Of a stretch of 64,000 nt of DNA, positions 47,613-57,077 are shown piece by piece. Each line of letters opens with the position of its first letter. The first letter of the stretch is position 1. This stretch comes from Diplosphaera chodatii (taxonomy: Eukaryota > Chlorophyta > Trebouxiophyceae > Prasiolales > Stichococcaceae), in contig JAALGY010000001.1 in NCBI GenBank assembly GCA_032358165.1, positions 1,116,001 to 1,180,000 of the forward strand, read 5' to 3'. The notes beneath the pieces are model-generated. The model searched no databases. It saw only the letters and a program-made list of their open reading frames with translations, and was not told the origin of the DNA. The position numbers and the translations under genes were made by a program.

Positions 47613-47840
47613 ATTTGTTTGTTTGTTTGTTTGTTTTTTACACAGGGCGTCCAGACCAGAACCAAGCTCAAGAACAAGGCTCTGCGGCACAATGCGGCGT
47701 CTCACGTGTGAACGTGAGGGCGGCGAAAAGAATGTCATATCACACAACAAGTGTCGAACTGTGCAGATGGAGGACACTGAAACCGCAGGGGAATGCAGGG
47801 CCCATGAGACCAGCGCAAGGCAATAGTCCCGGTGAGGAAG
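47613..47840 (-). mobile_element. LINE-B 3'-end fragment, minus orientation
   Basis: (TTTG)n then TTTTTTACACAGGGCGTCCAG and the antisense 3' segment up to AGGCAATAGTCCCGGTGAGGAAG. It is more diverged than the other copies (for example GAAAAGAATGTCATATCAC in place of GAGTATGTCATCAAAACG). It cuts LINE-B copy D after LALDRARA. No target duplication identified. Confidence 0.75.
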
Positions 47841-47887
47841 TCTAAGCTGCATGGATGCAAACGGGCTGCAAAGGCTAAGAAGCGCGA

Positions 47888-48470
47888 CACCACCTACACC
47901 CTCGCACCTCACCTGCCAGCACCCGCCGTCGCCTTCGCCATCACCCTCAGTCCCATCCTGGACTCCCACCACCACTCACCCTCACCTACACCCTCACACC
48001 TCACCTACCAGCACCCGCCGTCGCCTTCACCTTCACTTTCGGTCCCATCCTGGACTCCCACCGCCGCTCACCTTCACCTACACCCTCACACCTCACCTAC
48101 CAGCACCCGCCTTCGTCTTCACCTTCACTTTCAGTCCCATCCTGGACTCCCACCGCCGCTCACCTTCACCTACACCCTCACACCTCACCTATCAGCACCC
48201 GCCTTCGTCCTCACCTTCACTTTCGGTCCCATCCTGGACTCCCACCGCCGCTCACCCTCACCTACACCCTCACACCTCACCTGCCAGCACCCGCCGTCGC
48301 CTTCGCCTTCACTTTCGGTCCCATCCTGGACTCCCACCGCCGCTCACCATCACCTACACCCTCGCACCTCACCTGCCAGCACCCGCCGTCGCCTTCACCA
48401 TCACCCTCAGTCCCATCCTGGACTCCCACCACCACTCACCCTCACCCTTACACCCGTACCTCGCCTTCCC
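47888..48470 (+). repeat. 92-bp minisatellite, array 2
   Basis: Roughly six units with the same period and core (TCCCATCCTGGACTCCCACC). Some units show CAC CCT CAG variants in place of CACTTTCGG. It lies wholly inside LINE-B copy B3. Confidence 0.9.
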
Positions 48471-48860
48471 AGTCAGCACTGGACCAAGGTCAAGAACAAG
48501 AGCAAGAGCAAGACCTTAGTAGCATGGGTTTTTTTTTTAGGGTGATAGACACGCAGCGGTGCGACTTAGCCGCGAGTGCGTGGCATTGCTGCCGCCGCCG
48601 CTAGGTCCCCGCACTTGTACGACCATTAGGTAGCCTTCCTCATCGGGACTATTGCCTTTCGCTGGTCTCATGGGCCCTGCATTCCCTCGTGGTTTCAGTG
48701 TCCTCCATCGACATATTTCGAACAGAACGTTTTGACGACATACTCAGCCGCCCTCACGTTCACACGTGAGACGCCGCATTGTGCCGCAGAGCCTTGTTCT
48801 TGAGCTTGGTTCTGGTCTGGACGCCCTTTGTAAAAAACAAACAAACAAACGAACAAACAA
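47888..48860 (+). mobile_element. LINE-B copy B3: minisatellite plus 3' segment, 5'-truncated
   Basis: Flanked by an 11-bp duplication AAGAAGCGCGA (47877-47887 and 48861-48871). It starts inside the 92-bp array, runs through the CAAGAACAAGAGCAAGAGC tail and a short T9-T10 run (about 48529-48538), then the 3' segment, and ends in (CAAA)n. The intact target duplication proves that the array and the 3' segment were copied as a single unit. Confidence 0.9.
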
Positions 48861-48871
48861 AAGAAGCGCGA

Positions 48872-49500
48872 GATCAGCAACGCCAACGACGCGGTCCAAT
48901 CACCCAGGCCACAAATGCAATGTCTAGATCTATGTGATTCCATGTGACTCTACGTGATGCCATCAAAACTGCTGGATTGCTATGACCGCCGCTGATGCGG
49001 CCGGAGCTAGCGGCAGACTGCGGCAATGGCAGCTGCGGCCAGCGGCGGCGGCGGCAGCTGGCGATGGTAAAGCTGCGCGGCTGAGGAGGCAGCACACGCC
49101 GATATGACAATGTGACACAGCCGCGGGTATGTGCATCTGCAGCCTGAGAAGAGAGGTCTGTGAGTGTCGGCTGTCGATGGCAAGGCGGCGCAGCTGATGC
49201 CAGACGCCAGTCTACAGCAGGCTCCTCCAAACCGCTGCAAACCGGATCTGACAGAGCCAAGGCGCTGCTGAAGCTGCGTAGGTGGATGCTGTACGCCGCT
49301 GAACGCTAGATGTGCGCCTGGCCGCTACAGGGTGACCAAGCCTGCAGCAGCGCAGTCGCGCATGCTGCGCAGGCGGCTGAAGCGGCTGCTGTGAAGGCTG
49401 ATGGCGGGCTGACGGCTGTCAGAGCGTATCATGACGCCGTGTGTGATGGCTGCAGAGCTGTGACGACGCCGGCCAGGCTGTGAAGGCGGTTTCCGAAACC
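48872..49500. other. No feature recognised
   Basis: Non-repetitive sequence between two retroelement copies, rich in GCNGC motifs. No conserved coding, RNA gene or tail recognised. It could be decayed element sequence. Confidence 0.35.
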
Positions 49501-50773
49501 GCGGTGGCGCCTCACCGTCAACGTGAAGAAGACTAAGGTCGTGGTGTACGCAGCCCAGGCTGCGGCACCACCGGTTCTCACCTACATGCATGCTCCCATC
49601 GAAGTGCTAGACTCGTTTACATATTTGGGGGTTGACATTTCCAGTCGTAGTTCTTTTGCTGCCGCTAGCATCGGCAGAGCGGCCTCCGCCCAGCGCGCCG
49701 CACTTGCATTGCAGCATCGTTGCCATGACCTGAGCTTGCATGACCCAGCACTGCAGCTGCACTTGTTCGATGCACTAGTACGTCCTGTTATGCTTTATGG
49801 TGTCGAAACATGGGGTCCTGGGGCGTTGTGCGGTAGTGGCATGGACACTTGTGAGCTTGCCCATCGGAAGTTTCTTCGGTCTGTTCTTGGTGTGCGCACA
49901 GGCACTCCCAACGTGGCGGTGTTGGGGGAGCTTGGGCGATTCCCGGTGGCACACACGGCAACGCTGGCCATCTGCCGGTTCTGGAATCGGCTGGTCGCGA
50001 TGCCGGACACACGCCTCACCAAGCAGGCATTCCTGGAGAACTGTGCTCTGGCCACCCGGCCGGGGCGCAGCAAGACCAGCTCAGCATGCTGGGCTGCCCA
50101 GGTGTGCTCGTTCCTGCACTTCATGTCACCCATCGTTGACGGCGTGCCGCAGCGCATTGACACTTCGGTTGTCAGTGCACACCTGCAGCGCCGCACATTC
50201 GATGCTGTGAATGGCAGCGACCTGCGCAAAGTGCGTGAGTGGCTGGGAGTCAGGGGCCCTGTGAACGGTGACAACTACCAGCTGGCCGGCTACTTGCAGG
50301 CAGTCGCCTCCAAGACCGGTCGTCGGCGGTTAGCACAGTTTCGGATGGGCAGTCACATGCTGGGGGTGGAGACAGGGAGGTGGCAGCGTCTGCCGCGGGC
50401 AGAGCGGCTGTGTCAGCGGTGTAGCTGCGGCGTGGTGGATGATGAGGCGCACATGGTCTGGGGGTGTCCAGCTCTAGTAGATCAGAGGGTGCAGCATTCT
50501 GAGCTGTTTCAGGACAGCGACATCACCTCAGTGGCGGACTTTATGCAGCAGGATGCCGGGCAACTGGCAGCCTTTTTGCGGGTTTGTCATGATCATTGTG
50601 CAGAGTTGGAGGGGTGTACATCCAACTTGGATTGAGTGGACCCATTCTGTCAGCGGGGAGTGAACGGTTTCGGACACGACTCGTTGTGCATGTTGCTCTG
50701 GGTTATTCCGCCAGAGCCTGTGGCTAGGCCAAAATGGCCCACCACCAGTATGTAATCAATGTCAATGTCAATG
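49501..50773 (+). mobile_element. LINE-A copy A2, 5'-truncated
   Basis: Begins within the reverse transcriptase thumb (GCGGTGGCGCCTCACCGTC) and extends to the 3' hexamer tail ATCAATGTCAATGTCAATG at 50755-50773. It includes the complete ORF2 C-terminus and 3' untranslated region (TCAGCGGGGAGTGAACGG...GGCCAAAATGGCCCACCACCAG). It is the best reference for the LINE-A 3' half because no other element interrupts it. Confidence 0.9.
49523..50635 (+). CDS. LINE-A ORF2 C-terminal fragment (RT thumb, linker, CCHC finger)
   Basis: This 370-codon open frame starts KKTKVVVYAAQAAAPPVLTY and continues VLDSFTYLGVDISSRSSFAA, LFDALVRPVMLYGVETWGPG (typical post-RT LINE sequence), LGVRTGTPNVAVLGELGR and the C-terminal finger LCQRCSCGVVDDEAHMVWGC, then FQDSDITSVADFMQQDAGQL and the stop. 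The upstream endonuclease and palm/fingers are absent through 5' truncation, so it is not expected to be functional alone. Confidence 0.85.
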   Translation: MKKTKVVVYAAQAAAPPVLTYMHAPIEVLDSFTYLGVDISSRSSFAAASIGRAASAQRAALALQHRCHDLSLHDPALQLHLFDALVRPVMLYGVETWGPGALCGSGMDTCELAHRKFLRSVLGVRTGTPNVAVLGELGRFPVAHTATLAICRFWNRLVAMPDTRLTKQAFLENCALATRPGRSKTSSACWAAQVCSFLHFMSPIVDGVPQRIDTSVVSAHLQRRTFDAVNGSDLRKVREWLGVRGPVNGDNYQLAGYLQAVASKTGRRRLAQFRMGSHMLGVETGRWQRLPRAERLCQRCSCGVVDDEAHMVWGCPALVDQRVQHSELFQDSDITSVADFMQQDAGQLAAFLRVCHDHCAELEGCTSNLD

Positions 50774-51280
50774 TGCTGCGGGATCCCTGCTGATCGCCAA
50801 ACCGAACTGCCCCCGAAGTCCGGCTGGCGACGCAGGGCCGGCTGCAGGCGGCTCCTACGACGATGTAGAAGCTGCTGAAGGTGATGGTGAAGGCGTAGAA
50901 CCGTAGGAGACGGCGTGAAGGGGCTGGCCTGTGGAGGCGTGCTGGGTGGTTTGGGGGTCGGAGGCGGCGACTGTACAGTCCACATGTGGACTTTCCGTTT
51001 GAGCGCTTGCGGTTGACGACGATGAGGAAGGTGATGAGTGGCTGTGTGAGCGTAGAAGCGGTGTGGACGTCAGGTTTTGCTGGTGGAGGTGTTGTGCTGC
51101 CGGGATGGCAACAGTTGGGCTGCTGAGATGGGCCGCAAGGCTGGCGCGCTGCTCGTGGAGGCGAGCAAGAGTGGCGAAGGCGATGACGATGCGTATGAGA
51201 GCAGCAGCAGGCCGTGCCAGGGGGCCGCTTCCCCTGGCACGGTGAAAACGGAAAGTCGCCCGGGCATTGGAGCTCATGTT
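50774..51280. other. No feature recognised
   Basis: Sequence between the LINE-A tail and LINE-B reverse transcriptase remnant. Open frames on both strands are GC-composition shadows without domains. Confidence 0.35.
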
Positions 51281-51299
51281 CTTCGAGAAGCCCACTCAC

Positions 51300-51770
51300 T
51301 ACTTCCACGCTCGCTGCGACCCCCCGCCACTTCAGCGACACCACCTTCACCTCGGTGCTGGACTCCAGCAATGGCATGTATGTCGGCCTTGACACGGCCG
51401 ACGGCCTCGCCCACGCCCAACAGCTCATCGCCGACCACTACACCCGCCACTTCGCCGTCCGCCCAACATGCCGCGCCGGTCAGGACCAGCTCCTTGCCTC
51501 CCTCGACACCACCGTCGCTGCCGCCGATGCTGCCGCCTGCGACGAGCCACTCACACACAAGGAGCTCACGGCCGCCGCCCGCGCGGCACAACGCGGCAAG
51601 AGCCCTGGTCCGGACGGCCTGCCAGCTGAGCTGTAGGTCCAACTCTGGGACAAGCTCGGCCTCCCTCTCACACGAGCCTTCAATGCCTGCCACACGGCTG
51701 GTGCCCGGCCCACCATGTCGCCTCGTCAGCGCACCTCCGACTACACCCTCGTCCCAAAGCGAGGCCCTCA
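51300..51770 (+). pseudogene. LINE-B reverse transcriptase N-terminal remnant
   Basis: The frame reads RHFSDTTFTSVLDSSNGMYV, LAHAQQLIADHYTRHFAV, LTHKELTAAARAAQRGKSPG and PDGLPAEL, the canonical entry into a LINE reverse transcriptase (GKSPGPDGLP). An in-frame TAG at 51634-51636 follows, then VQLWDKLGLPLTRAFNACHT and TLVPKRG, and the sequence jumps into the minisatellite. The RT palm, with its catalytic aspartates, is deleted. Confidence 0.8.
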
Positions 51771-53424
51771 CACCTCGCCTGCCAGCACCCGCCGTCGCCT
51801 TCACCTTCACCTTCGGTCCCATCCTGGACTCTCCCACCGCCGCTCACCGTCACCTACACCCTCACACCTCACCTGGCAGCACCCGCCGTCGCCTTCACCT
51901 TCACCTTCGGTCCCATCCTGGACTCCCGCCGCCACTCACCCTCACCTACACCCTCGCACCTCACCTGCCAGCACCCGCCGTCGCCTTCACCTTCACCTTC
52001 GGTCCACTCCTGGACTCCCACCGTCGCTCACCGCCACCTACACCCTCACACCTCACCTGGCAGCACCCGCCGTCGCCTTCACCTTCACCTTCGGTCCCAT
52101 CCTGGACTCCCGCCGCCACTCGCCCTCACCTACACCCTCGCACCTCACCTGCCAGCACCCGCCGTCGCCTTCACCTTCACCTTCGGTCCCATCCTGGACT
52201 CCCACCGCCACTCACCTTCACCTACACCCTCACACCTCACCTGCCAGCACCCGCCGTGGCCCTCACCTTCACCTTCGGTCCCATCTTGGACTCCCACCGC
52301 CGCTCACCTTCACCTCCACCCTCACACTCCACCTGAAAAACAAACAAACAAACAAACAAACAAACACTCCACCTGTCAGCACCCGCCGCCGCCTTCACCT
52401 TCACCTTCAATCCCATCCTGGACTCCCACCACCGCTCACCGTCACCTACACCCTCACACCTCGCCTGCCAGCACCCGCCGTCACCATCACCTTCACCTTC
52501 GGTCCCATCCTGGACTCCCACCGCCACTCGCCTTCACCTACACCCTCGCACCTCGCCTGCCAGCACCCGCCGCCGCCTTCACCTCCACCTTCGGTCCCAT
52601 CTTGGACTCCCACCGCCACTCACCTTCGCCTACACCCTCACACCTCACCTGCCAGAACCCGCCGTCACCTTCACCTTCACATTCAGTCCCATCCTGGACT
52701 CCCACCGCCACTCACCTTCACCTACACCCTCCACACCTCGCCTGCCAGCACCTGCCGCCGCCTTCACCTTCACCTTCGGTCCCATCTTGGTCTCCCGCCG
52801 CCACTCACCTTCGCCTACACCCTCGCACCTCACCTGCCAGCACCCGCCGCCGCCTTCACCTTCACCTTCGGTCCCATCCTGGACTCCCGCCGCCACTCAC
52901 CTTCACCTACACCCTCACACCTCACCTGCCAGCACCCGCCGCCGCCTTCACCTTCACCTTCAGTCTCATCCTGGACTCCCACCGCCACTCACCTTCGCCT
53001 ACACCCTCACACCTCACCTGCCAGTCTCCGCCGTCACCTTCACCTTCACATTCAGTCCCATCCTGGACTCCCACCGCCGCTCACCTTCGCCTACACCCTC
53101 CACACCTCGCCTGCCAGCACCTGTCGCCGCCTTCACCTTCGCCTTCGGTCCCATCTTGGACTCCCACCGCCGCTCACCTTCGCCTACACCCTCACACCTC
53201 ACCTGCCAGCACCCGCCGCCGCCTTCACCTTCACCTTCAGTCCCATCCTGGACTCCCACCGCCACTCACCTTCGCCTACACCCTCACACCTCACCTGCCA
53301 GCACCCGCCGTCACCTTCGCCTTCATAGTCAGTCCCATCCTGGACTCCCACCGCCGCTCACCTTCACCTACACCCTCCACACCTCGCCTTCCAGCATCCG
53401 CCGTCTCCCTCACCTCCACCTTCG
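51771..53424 (+). repeat. 92-bp minisatellite, array 3 (longest)
   Basis: About 17-18 units of the pyrimidine-rich repeat. Variants include CCTTCAC vs CCCTCAC, CACTTTCGG vs CACCTTCGG, and CATTCAGTCCC. A (CAAA)n tail-only insertion splits one unit at 52336. Overlapping long open frames in all three forward frames are a property of the repeat and not separate genes. Confidence 0.95.
52336..52363 (+). mobile_element. Tail-only (CAAA)n retro-insertion
   Basis: AAAAACAAACAAACAAAC... of 28 bp, flanked by a 12-bp direct duplication ACACTCCACCTG (52324-52335 and 52364-52375) inside the minisatellite. It consists of nothing but the LINE-B-type tail. Confidence 0.85.
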
Positions 53425-53786
53425 GTCAGCGGTGTAACTGCGGCGTGGTGGATGATGAGGCGCATATGGTCTGGGGGTGTCCAGCCCTAGTAGATCAGAG
53501 GGTGCAGCATTCGGAGCTGTTTGAGGACAGCAACATCACATCAGTGGCGGACTTTATGCAGCAGGATGCCGGGCAACTGGCAGCCTTTTTGCGGGGTTGT
53601 CATGATCAATGTGCAGAGTTGGAGGGGTGTGCATCCAACCGGGATTGAGTGGAACCATTCTGTCAGCGGGGAGTGAACGGTTTCGTACACGACTCGTTGT
53701 GCATGTTGCTCTGGGTTTTTCCGCCAGAGCCTGTGGCTAGGCCAAAATGGCCCACCACCAGTATGTAATCAATGTCAATGTCAATG
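53425..53786 (+). mobile_element. LINE-A fragment A3 (3' end only) inside the minisatellite
   Basis: Starts GTCAGCGGTGTAACTGCGGC (the CCHC finger codons) and ends with the hexamer tail at 53786, after which the array resumes with GTCCCATCCTGG. The left flank is CACCTTCG. A 3-4 bp duplication (GTC) is possible. The coding remnant ends LEGCASNRD. Confidence 0.85.
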
Positions 53787-54345
53787 GTCCCATCCTGGAC
53801 TCCCACCGCCACTCACCTTCGCCTACACCCTCACACCTCACCTGCCAGCCTCCGCCGTCACCTTCACCTTCACATTCAGTCCCATCCTGGACTCCCACCG
53901 CCGCTCACCTTCGCCTACACCCTCCACACCTCGCCTGCCAGCACCTGCCGCCGCCTTCACCTTCGCCTTCGGTCCCATCTTGGACTCCCACCGCCACTCA
54001 CCTTCGCCTACACCCTCACAACTCACCTGCCAGCACCCGCCGCCGCCTTCACCTTCACCTTCAGTCCCATCCTGGACTCCCACCGCCACTCACCTTCGCC
54101 TACACCCTCGCACCTCACCTGCCAGCACCCGCCGTCGCCTTCACCTTCACTTTCGGTCCCATCCTGGACTCCCACCGCCGCTCACCGTCACCTACACCCT
54201 CACACCTCACCTGCCAGCACCCGCCGTCGCCTTCACCTTCACCTTTGGTCCCATCCTGGACTCCCACCGCCACTCACCTTCACCTACACCCTCACACCTC
54301 ACCTGCCAGCACCCGCCGTCGCCTTCACCTTCACATTTAGTCTAT
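53787..54345 (+). repeat. 92-bp minisatellite, array 4
   Basis: About six further units, continuing array 3 after the LINE-A insertion. It ends at CTTCACATTTAGTC next to LINE-A fragment A4. Confidence 0.92.
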
Positions 54346-54571
54346 CCAGCAGGATGCCGGGCAACTGGCAGCCTTTTTGCGTGTTTGTCATGATCATTGT
54401 GCAGAGTTGGAGGGGTGTACATCCAACCGGGATTGAGTGGACCCATTCTGTCAGCGGGGAGTGAACGGTTTCGGACACGACTCGTTGTGCATGTTGCTCT
54501 GGGTTATTCCGCCAGAGCCTGTGGCTAGGCCAAAATGGCCCACCACCAGTATGTGATCAATGTCAAATGTC
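54346..54571 (+). mobile_element. LINE-A fragment A4 (3' end only)
   Basis: Starts at CAGCAGGATGCCGGGCAACTGG, the last codons of ORF2, and ends with a degenerate tail GATCAATGTCAAATGTCA. It is joined directly to element X. Confidence 0.8.
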
Positions 54572-54572
54572 A

Positions 54573-54802
54573 TATCCATTCATTGGACACCGTTCAGGGA
54601 CCAGGTTCGATCCCTGGCGGTGGCGGAAGTTTCGGGTCTAGTTCCGTGTGGGACCAACCCACCCCACCCTATGCAAGTGGTTGCTTCGGCAATCTGCCCT
54701 CCATGGTTTGTGTATATAATTCGTTGAAAAACGCAATACACAAACAGCCTTCCGGTCAAAGGTCCTTTTCCATCGCTATTTGCACTTCCCTTACCGCTAT
54801 CC
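54573..54802 (+). mobile_element. Element X copy 1, lacking most of its left terminal repeat
   Basis: Begins TATCCATTCATTGGACACC, within the left terminal repeat. It carries the B-box-like GGTTCGATCCC and ends with the full right repeat GCACTTCCCTTACCGCTATCC (54782-54802). The minisatellite follows immediately. Confidence 0.8.
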
Positions 54803-55020
54803 ATCCATCCTGGACTCCCACCGCCGCTCACCTTCGCCTTCACCCTCGCACCTCGCTTGCGAGCCCGCCGTCGCCTTCACCTTCACTCTCAGTCCCATCC
54901 TGGACTCCCACCACCATTCAACCTCACCTATGCGCCCGTACCTCATCTGCCCAATCAGCACTGGGCCAAGATCAAGAACAAGAGCAAGAGCAAGACCAAG
55001 ACCTTAGTAGCACCTTAGTA

Positions 55021-55269
55021 GCACTTCCCTTACCGCTATCCATTCATTGCACACCGTTCAGGGACCGGGTTCGATCCCTGGCGGTGGCGGAAGTTTCGGG
55101 TCTAGTTCCGTGTGGGACCAACCCACCCCACCCTATGCAAGTGGTTGCTTCGGCAATCTGCCCTCCATGGTTTGTGTATATAAGTCGTTGAAAAAACGCA
55201 ATACACAAACAGCCTTCCGGTCAAAGGTCCTTTTCCATCGCTATTTGCACTTCCCTTACCGCTATCCAG
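55021..55269 (+). mobile_element. Element X copy 2, complete
   Basis: Terminal direct repeats of at least 21 bp (GCACTTCCCTTACCGCTATCC at 55021 and 55248). It is inserted in the LINE-B 3' region; the flanks share AGTA, a likely 4-bp target duplication. The internal sequence is nearly identical to copy 3. Confidence 0.85.
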
Positions 55270-55939
55270 TAGCATGACAACACCTAGCAGCGGCCACCCG
55301 CGGAGCCCGCGCGGATGGGAGCACCTGCCTCAGAAGACCCTGGTGCCCGGTGTTGTGCATATCGGACAGCTTGCGGCGTCAGCCGCCAGCCCTCTGTTGT
55401 TTGCCAGCGCCAGCCCTCAGTCCCTTTGGGTTTGGTTGCTTTCACCAGCATGCAGGGCGCCTCGCGGCGCATCCGGTCCCAGCGGGCCCAGAGCTCGGCG
55501 TACTTGTACGCAACCGGTCCCTGCATGTCTGCGCGGGGTTTTCTGGGTTTACCCGCGGGTGCCGTGGCACGTGGACAGACAGACGTTTTGACATTTCTAG
55601 AGTGATAGACCCGCAGCGGTGCGACTTCGCCGCGAGTGCGTGGCATTGCTGCCGCCGCCGCTAGGTCCCCGCACTTGTACGACCATTAGGTAGCCTTCCT
55701 CATCGGGACTATTGCCTTTCGCTGGTCTCATGGGCCCTGCATTCCCTTGTGGTTTCAGTGTCCTCCATCGACATATTTCGAACATGACGTTTTGATGACA
55801 TACTCAGCCGCCCTCACGTTCACACGTGGGAAGCCGCATTGTGCCGCAGAGCCTTGTTCTTGTGGTTGGTTCTGGTCTGGACGCCCTTTGTAAAAAACAA
55901 ACAAACAAACAAACAAACACATGGTCTCTGCCCGCGGGT

Positions 55940-56701
55940 GCGGGACATCGACCGCGGCGCCCACACCGGCCCTATCACGGTCACTGCCACCTTCTCCGGC
56001 GACAGGGACATCCTCATCACACCCCCCCGCCAGTCACACCACAATCACACTACCAGCAACACCCCGCACCTCCGCAACCGCCGTCGCCACCGCCACCAGC
56101 TGCCGCCACCACACCGGCACCCGACGTCGCCAGCAGGAGAGCTCCCTCTCGGGCCACCGTGACGCCCGCCACCGCCCCCTCTGACGATGGTGCTTCACCC
56201 ATGAACGACACGGAGGCTCCTCTGGGCGACGATGGCGGCGCCCACGATGCTGACCACCCCATGCTCGACAGCGACGGCACTGACTCAGCATCAGTAGCCG
56301 ACGACCAGCCACCTCCCCCAGCACAACGGCGTCGCACAGGCGACCTCTTGGGCCCCATGGGCCCCATGGGCCCCGCCGCTGCGGACGCTGACCCTCCCAT
56401 TCAGGTGTTTCCCCAGTTGACCCCAGCTCCAGCGACAGACGCTGGCGTCGCCGCCATGGAGACTGACCTTGCCACTCTGGACGGCTCGGCCCGAGCTGCA
56501 CGACAGGTGTCCAGCTATGCGGCTGTCCACAGCCGCCTGAGGGCCCCCACCGCGGCCTCTACCCTCGGCCGCATTGGCGCAAGCCCCACTGGGCTTGGCT
56601 TCACGGGCGTCTCCACTCGTGCCCGCAGCCGTACAGCGGCACCTCCGCTGCTAGCACCGCCGTCTAGCGGTCCAGCCGCACCGGCCCCCACCACCCGGCA
56701 G
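55940..56701 (+). pseudogene. LINE-B ORF1 N-terminal part, copy C
   Basis: The frame is open from within the 3' segment of the neighbouring element (from 55826) through PAAADADPPIQVFPQL, STLGRIGASPTGLGF and PAPTTRQ to 56701, where LINE-A5 begins. It retains the C that copy D lost near 45090, so it shows the intact ORF1 frame. One A-C change and a base missing near 56042 versus copy D (CACCACCAATCACACCACC there) show independent decay. Confidence 0.7.
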
Positions 56702-57077
56702 GAAGGGTTTCCTGCGCACGTTCTATACACGCTCTCTGGCCACATACAGGCTCTCTACAACAACCGCGAAGGATCCCGCGCTGCCCGGTGTCCGGCAGCG
56801 CGCTCACAGGAGGCCAACCGCACCCAACCAACCAACCCCGTCAAACCACGCAACCCTGCGCTCTACACCCCTCAACCTGCTTGCAAACCTTGCAAACAGA
56901 CTCATCTCACACACATCATCCTTCTGCTGCAATTTCGCAGCCACCGCACCTCATTTGAGGCCATTGCACCTCGTTTGAGGCGTCCCATACTGACTCCAAC
57001 CGCTCATATCGCGTCACACACACCCAGCACCTGCATCACAAGCTGCAACCATCCATCTACCTCCTATACATCATAAC

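Larger units (their letters stand above)
44322..47616 (+). mobile_element. LINE-B copy D: ORF1 and endonuclease part of ORF2
   Basis: Carries the Pro-rich ORF1 (with a frameshift), the ATGA junction, the apurinic-like endonuclease and a helical linker (about 47230-47610, VAFAASQLPIAATDNARDAA). It ends where a minus-strand LINE-B tail begins at about 47613. The stretch 44460-46870 is nearly identical to 55920-56701 plus 62440-64000, which belong to copy C. Confidence 0.8.
51281..55918 (+). mobile_element. LINE-B copy B4: RT remnant, long minisatellite, 3' end; interrupted by LINE-A and element X copies
   Basis: Order: start of reverse transcriptase (51281-51770), an internal deletion joining directly to the 92-bp array (51771-53424), LINE-A fragment A3 (53425-53786), array continued (53787-54345), LINE-A fragment A4 (54346-54571), element X copy 1 (54573-54802), the last array unit and AAGAGC tail (54803-55020), element X copy 2 (55021-55269), and the LINE-B 3' segment ending in (CAAA)n at about 55891-55918. 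Removing the insertions restores the array-tail-3' order seen in copy B1. Confidence 0.75.

Noticed and set aside
51077..53648. Three overlapping frames of 348-537 codons in array 3
   Set aside because: Same reason; they overlap in different frames over the same 92-bp units.
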